NCBI GenBank assembly: GCA_036741355.1 | Contig: DAINSK010000083.1 | Location: forward strand, 1-5,936 | Length of the DNA stretch: 5,936 bases | DNA from: JBBRGK01 sp036741355 | Lineage (GTDB): Bacteria; Chloroflexota; Dehalococcoidia; CAUJGQ01 | Direction of reading: 5' to 3' | Part shown: positions 4,488-5,936 of the stretch, piece by piece | Layout: each line of letters opens with the position of its first letter | Numbering within the stretch: the first letter of the stretch is position 1 | The notes under the pieces: model-generated | What the model was told of the DNA's origin: nothing | The model's input: the letters and a program-made list of their open reading frames with translations, nothing else | The model's database searches: none | Position numbers and translations under genes: made by a program

Positions 4488-5859
4488 AGCCCACCCCGAA
4501 CGGCCGCGCCACCAGCATAAATACATACATCGAGGACAGCGCAACCACGAAGATGGTCGTCGCCACGGCGACGAAATTGAAGATGCGGCCGTTGTGGTAC
4601 TCACCCATCAGCTCGCGGTCGTTGGTCAGCCGTAACGCCGCGATGAGCACGACGGGCAATAAGAGGCCGTTGATCACCGGCACGATGAGCAACACTTCAA
4701 AGATTGGCACGTCCTTGATCAACGACACCCCGGCGCCGATCGCGAGCAGGCCCGTAAAGATGCCCATGAACACCGGCGCTTCTCGGAAGCCCATGGAGAC
4801 GCCCTTCTCGAACCCAAAAGCCTCGGTGAACGAGTAGGCCGTCGTCAGCGGAAGCACCGCCGCGGCCAGCAGCGAGGCGCCGAGCAGTCCAATTGCAAAC
4901 AACACCTTGGCGGCGGGACCGGCAAACGGCTCCAGCGCCCGAGCCGCTTGCTGTGCCGAATCGATCGTAACGCCGTGTCCCTGCGAATGGGCATAAAGCG
5001 CCGCGCCGGTGGCGACGATGATAAAAAAGGCGATCAAATCGCCGAAGATCGCGCCCGCGTACACGTCGATCCGTTCGAGCGGATACTCTTTGGGCGTGAC
5101 ACCCTTCTCTGCGACCGACGACTGCACGTACACCTGCATGAAGGGGGTAACGGTCGTGCCGATGAGGGCGATCGTGATCTTGAGGTAGTCGACGCTGTGA
5201 TGGATGGTCGGGATGAAGGTCTCCTTGCCGACCTCCATCCAGTTGGGATGCGCGAGGAATGCTGCCAGCGGGTAGGCGAGGAAGGCGATCGTCATTACCA
5301 GGAACACTCGTTCGACGGCTTTGTACGAGCCGCGTACTACGATGAACCACAGCACCACCGCGGCGACCGGCACCGCAATGTAGCGGCTGACGCCGATCAG
5401 CTCCATCGCCGCCGCGATGCCAAAAAACTCGGAGAACGCGGTGCAGGCGTTGGCCACAAACAGCGCTGCGGTCGCAAATAACGTCCAGCGGATGCCAAAC
5501 TGCTCACGGATCAGGTCGGATAACCCTTTACCGGTCACCGCACCCATGCGGGCGCACATCTCCTGGACGACGGCCAGAGAGACGGTGATTAGTAACAACA
5601 CCCAGATGAGCGAATAGCCGTACTTGGCTCCCGCCTGAGAGTAAGTCGCAATGCCGCCGGCGTCGTTGCCGGCGTTTGCCGCGATCAGCCCGGGCCCGAG
5701 AATCGCCAGCCAGAGAAGCGGCGTGCGCGGGAGGTGGACGCGACCGATGAATCGCTGAACGTTCCCCTGCGCGGTGACGCCGCGCTGGGTGCGGTGCCAC
5801 GGGATCTTGCGTTCCCGCGGCGCAGGCGGCGCCGGCTTATCCTCCGGCGCGGGCGGCAT
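4483..5859 (-). CDS. NRAMP-family divalent metal transporter, probably NRMT (Mg-type) branch
   Basis: This is a 458-aa integral membrane protein with 11 likely helices (about 48-71, 80-101, 126-152, 159-175, 182-203, 226-246, 266-290, 316-344, 361-382, 385-411, 426-451). The family is shown by LGPG...DAGGIATYSQAGAKYGY in helix 1, QEMCARMGAVTGKGL after helix 2, and LTNDRELMGEY before helix 11. Classical NRAMP Mn/Fe transporters have DPGN in helix 1 and MPH in helix 6. Here these are DAGG (D66-G69) and TPF (T238-F240), and the second helix-6 histidine is Gln. Loss of the metal-binding Asn and Met matches what I recall of NRAMP-related magnesium transporters, which favour hard ions such as Mg or Mn and are not proton-coupled. 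The mntH name is therefore withheld. ATG 5859 is chosen because GAGGTG lies 6 nt upstream; ATG 5877, adding MGEVPS, has no Shine-Dalgarno. The N-terminal 40 residues are proline-rich and cytoplasmic. Confidence 0.9.
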   Translation of the reverse strand: MPPAPEDKPAPPAPRERKIPWHRTQRGVTAQGNVQRFIGRVHLPRTPLLWLAILGPGLIAANAGNDAGGIATYSQAGAKYGYSLIWVLLLITVSLAVVQEMCARMGAVTGKGLSDLIREQFGIRWTLFATAALFVANACTAFSEFFGIAAAMELIGVSRYIAVPVAAVVLWFIVVRGSYKAVERVFLVMTIAFLAYPLAAFLAHPNWMEVGKETFIPTIHHSVDYLKITIALIGTTVTPFMQVYVQSSVAEKGVTPKEYPLERIDVYAGAIFGDLIAFFIIVATGAALYAHSQGHGVTIDSAQQAARALEPFAGPAAKVLFAIGLLGASLLAAAVLPLTTAYSFTEAFGFEKGVSMGFREAPVFMGIFTGLLAIGAGVSLIKDVPIFEVLLIVPVINGLLLPVVLIAALRLTNDRELMGEYHNGRIFNFVAVATTIFVVALSSMYVFMLVARPFGVGS

Positions 5860-5896
5860 GCTCGGCACCTCGCCCATATAAATATCTGTGCTTCAT
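5837..5896 (-). other. possible 19-codon upstream ORF overlapping the NRAMP start
   Basis: An ATG at 5896, with GGAG 7 nt upstream, opens a 19-codon frame (MKHRYLYGRG...) that ends in TAA at 5837-5839. It is out of frame with NRAMP and overlaps its first codons. It may be chance. It is recorded because bacterial metal-transporter genes are sometimes controlled by short leader ORFs. Confidence 0.2.
5866..5871 (-). promoter_or_regulatory. Shine-Dalgarno site favouring NRAMP start at 5859
   Basis: GAGGTG on the minus strand lies 6 nt before the ATG at 5859. The region before the alternative ATG at 5877 (CACAGATATTTAT) has no purine-rich site at a usable distance. The AT-rich ATATTTAT stretch (5878-5885) could instead belong to a -10 region, although no matching -35 was found. 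Confidence 0.5.
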
Positions 5897-5936
5897 GCCG
5901 CTGCTCCGCTTTGCTGGTGGCTGTCTACCCGAAAAA

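Noticed and set aside
3882..4604. Minus-strand open frame of 240 codons across the adaptor end, repeats and NRAMP end
   Set aside because: It runs antisense through well-supported coding sequence and through repeat palindromes. Its translation is Arg/Gly/Pro-rich with no domain, as expected of a GC-rich shadow frame.
4483..5877. Naming the NRAMP gene mntH
   Set aside because: The DPGN and MPH motifs that define the Mn/Fe transporters are changed to DAGG and TPF, so the classical name would imply an unsupported substrate.

Overview
The window is GC-rich and carries three large genes separated by intergenic DNA packed with short GC-rich palindromic repeats. No rRNA, tRNA, CRISPR array, transposase or phage gene was seen. 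The best guess for the source is an uncultivated bacterium of the Chloroflexota or a nearby phylum. That guess rests on the style of the interspersed G/C-run hairpin repeats, on the C-terminal module of the secreted protein, and on a long TPxDV-type adaptor coil. It is recalled from family knowledge rather than proven by a marker gene.

Layout: (1) At 1-76, a hairpin repeat follows the end of gene 1. (2) At 77-1378 on the minus strand is a secreted, cysteine-rich protein with an Ig-like central part. (3) At 1379-1820, the divergent intergenic region holds three hairpin repeats, a four-copy GACTGCC tandem array, and then a plausible promoter, operator-like palindrome and Shine-Dalgarno site. 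(4) At 1821-4208 on the plus strand is a very long (795 aa) HlyD/MacA-type membrane fusion (adaptor) protein. (5) At 4209-4482, the convergent intergenic region holds a second hairpin array, largely an inverted copy of the one before the adaptor gene. (6) At 4483-5859 on the minus strand is an NRAMP-family metal transporter whose metal-site motifs are non-canonical and resemble the Mg-transporting NRMT branch. (7) At 5860-5936 is its upstream region.

The three genes do not form an operon: gene 1 and the adaptor are divergent, and the adaptor and NRAMP are convergent. Gene 1 and the adaptor both act outside the membrane, but nothing in the sequence ties them to one pathway. The adaptor has no ABC or RND partner inside the window.

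The most interesting observations are as follows. Proline-containing breaks in the adaptor's coil are mirror-symmetric in spacing about the protein's only two cysteines. Inverted mosaic repeat arrays bracket the adaptor gene. Compensatory base changes in the repeat hairpins suggest that the fold is maintained. The NRAMP protein has an altered metal site.
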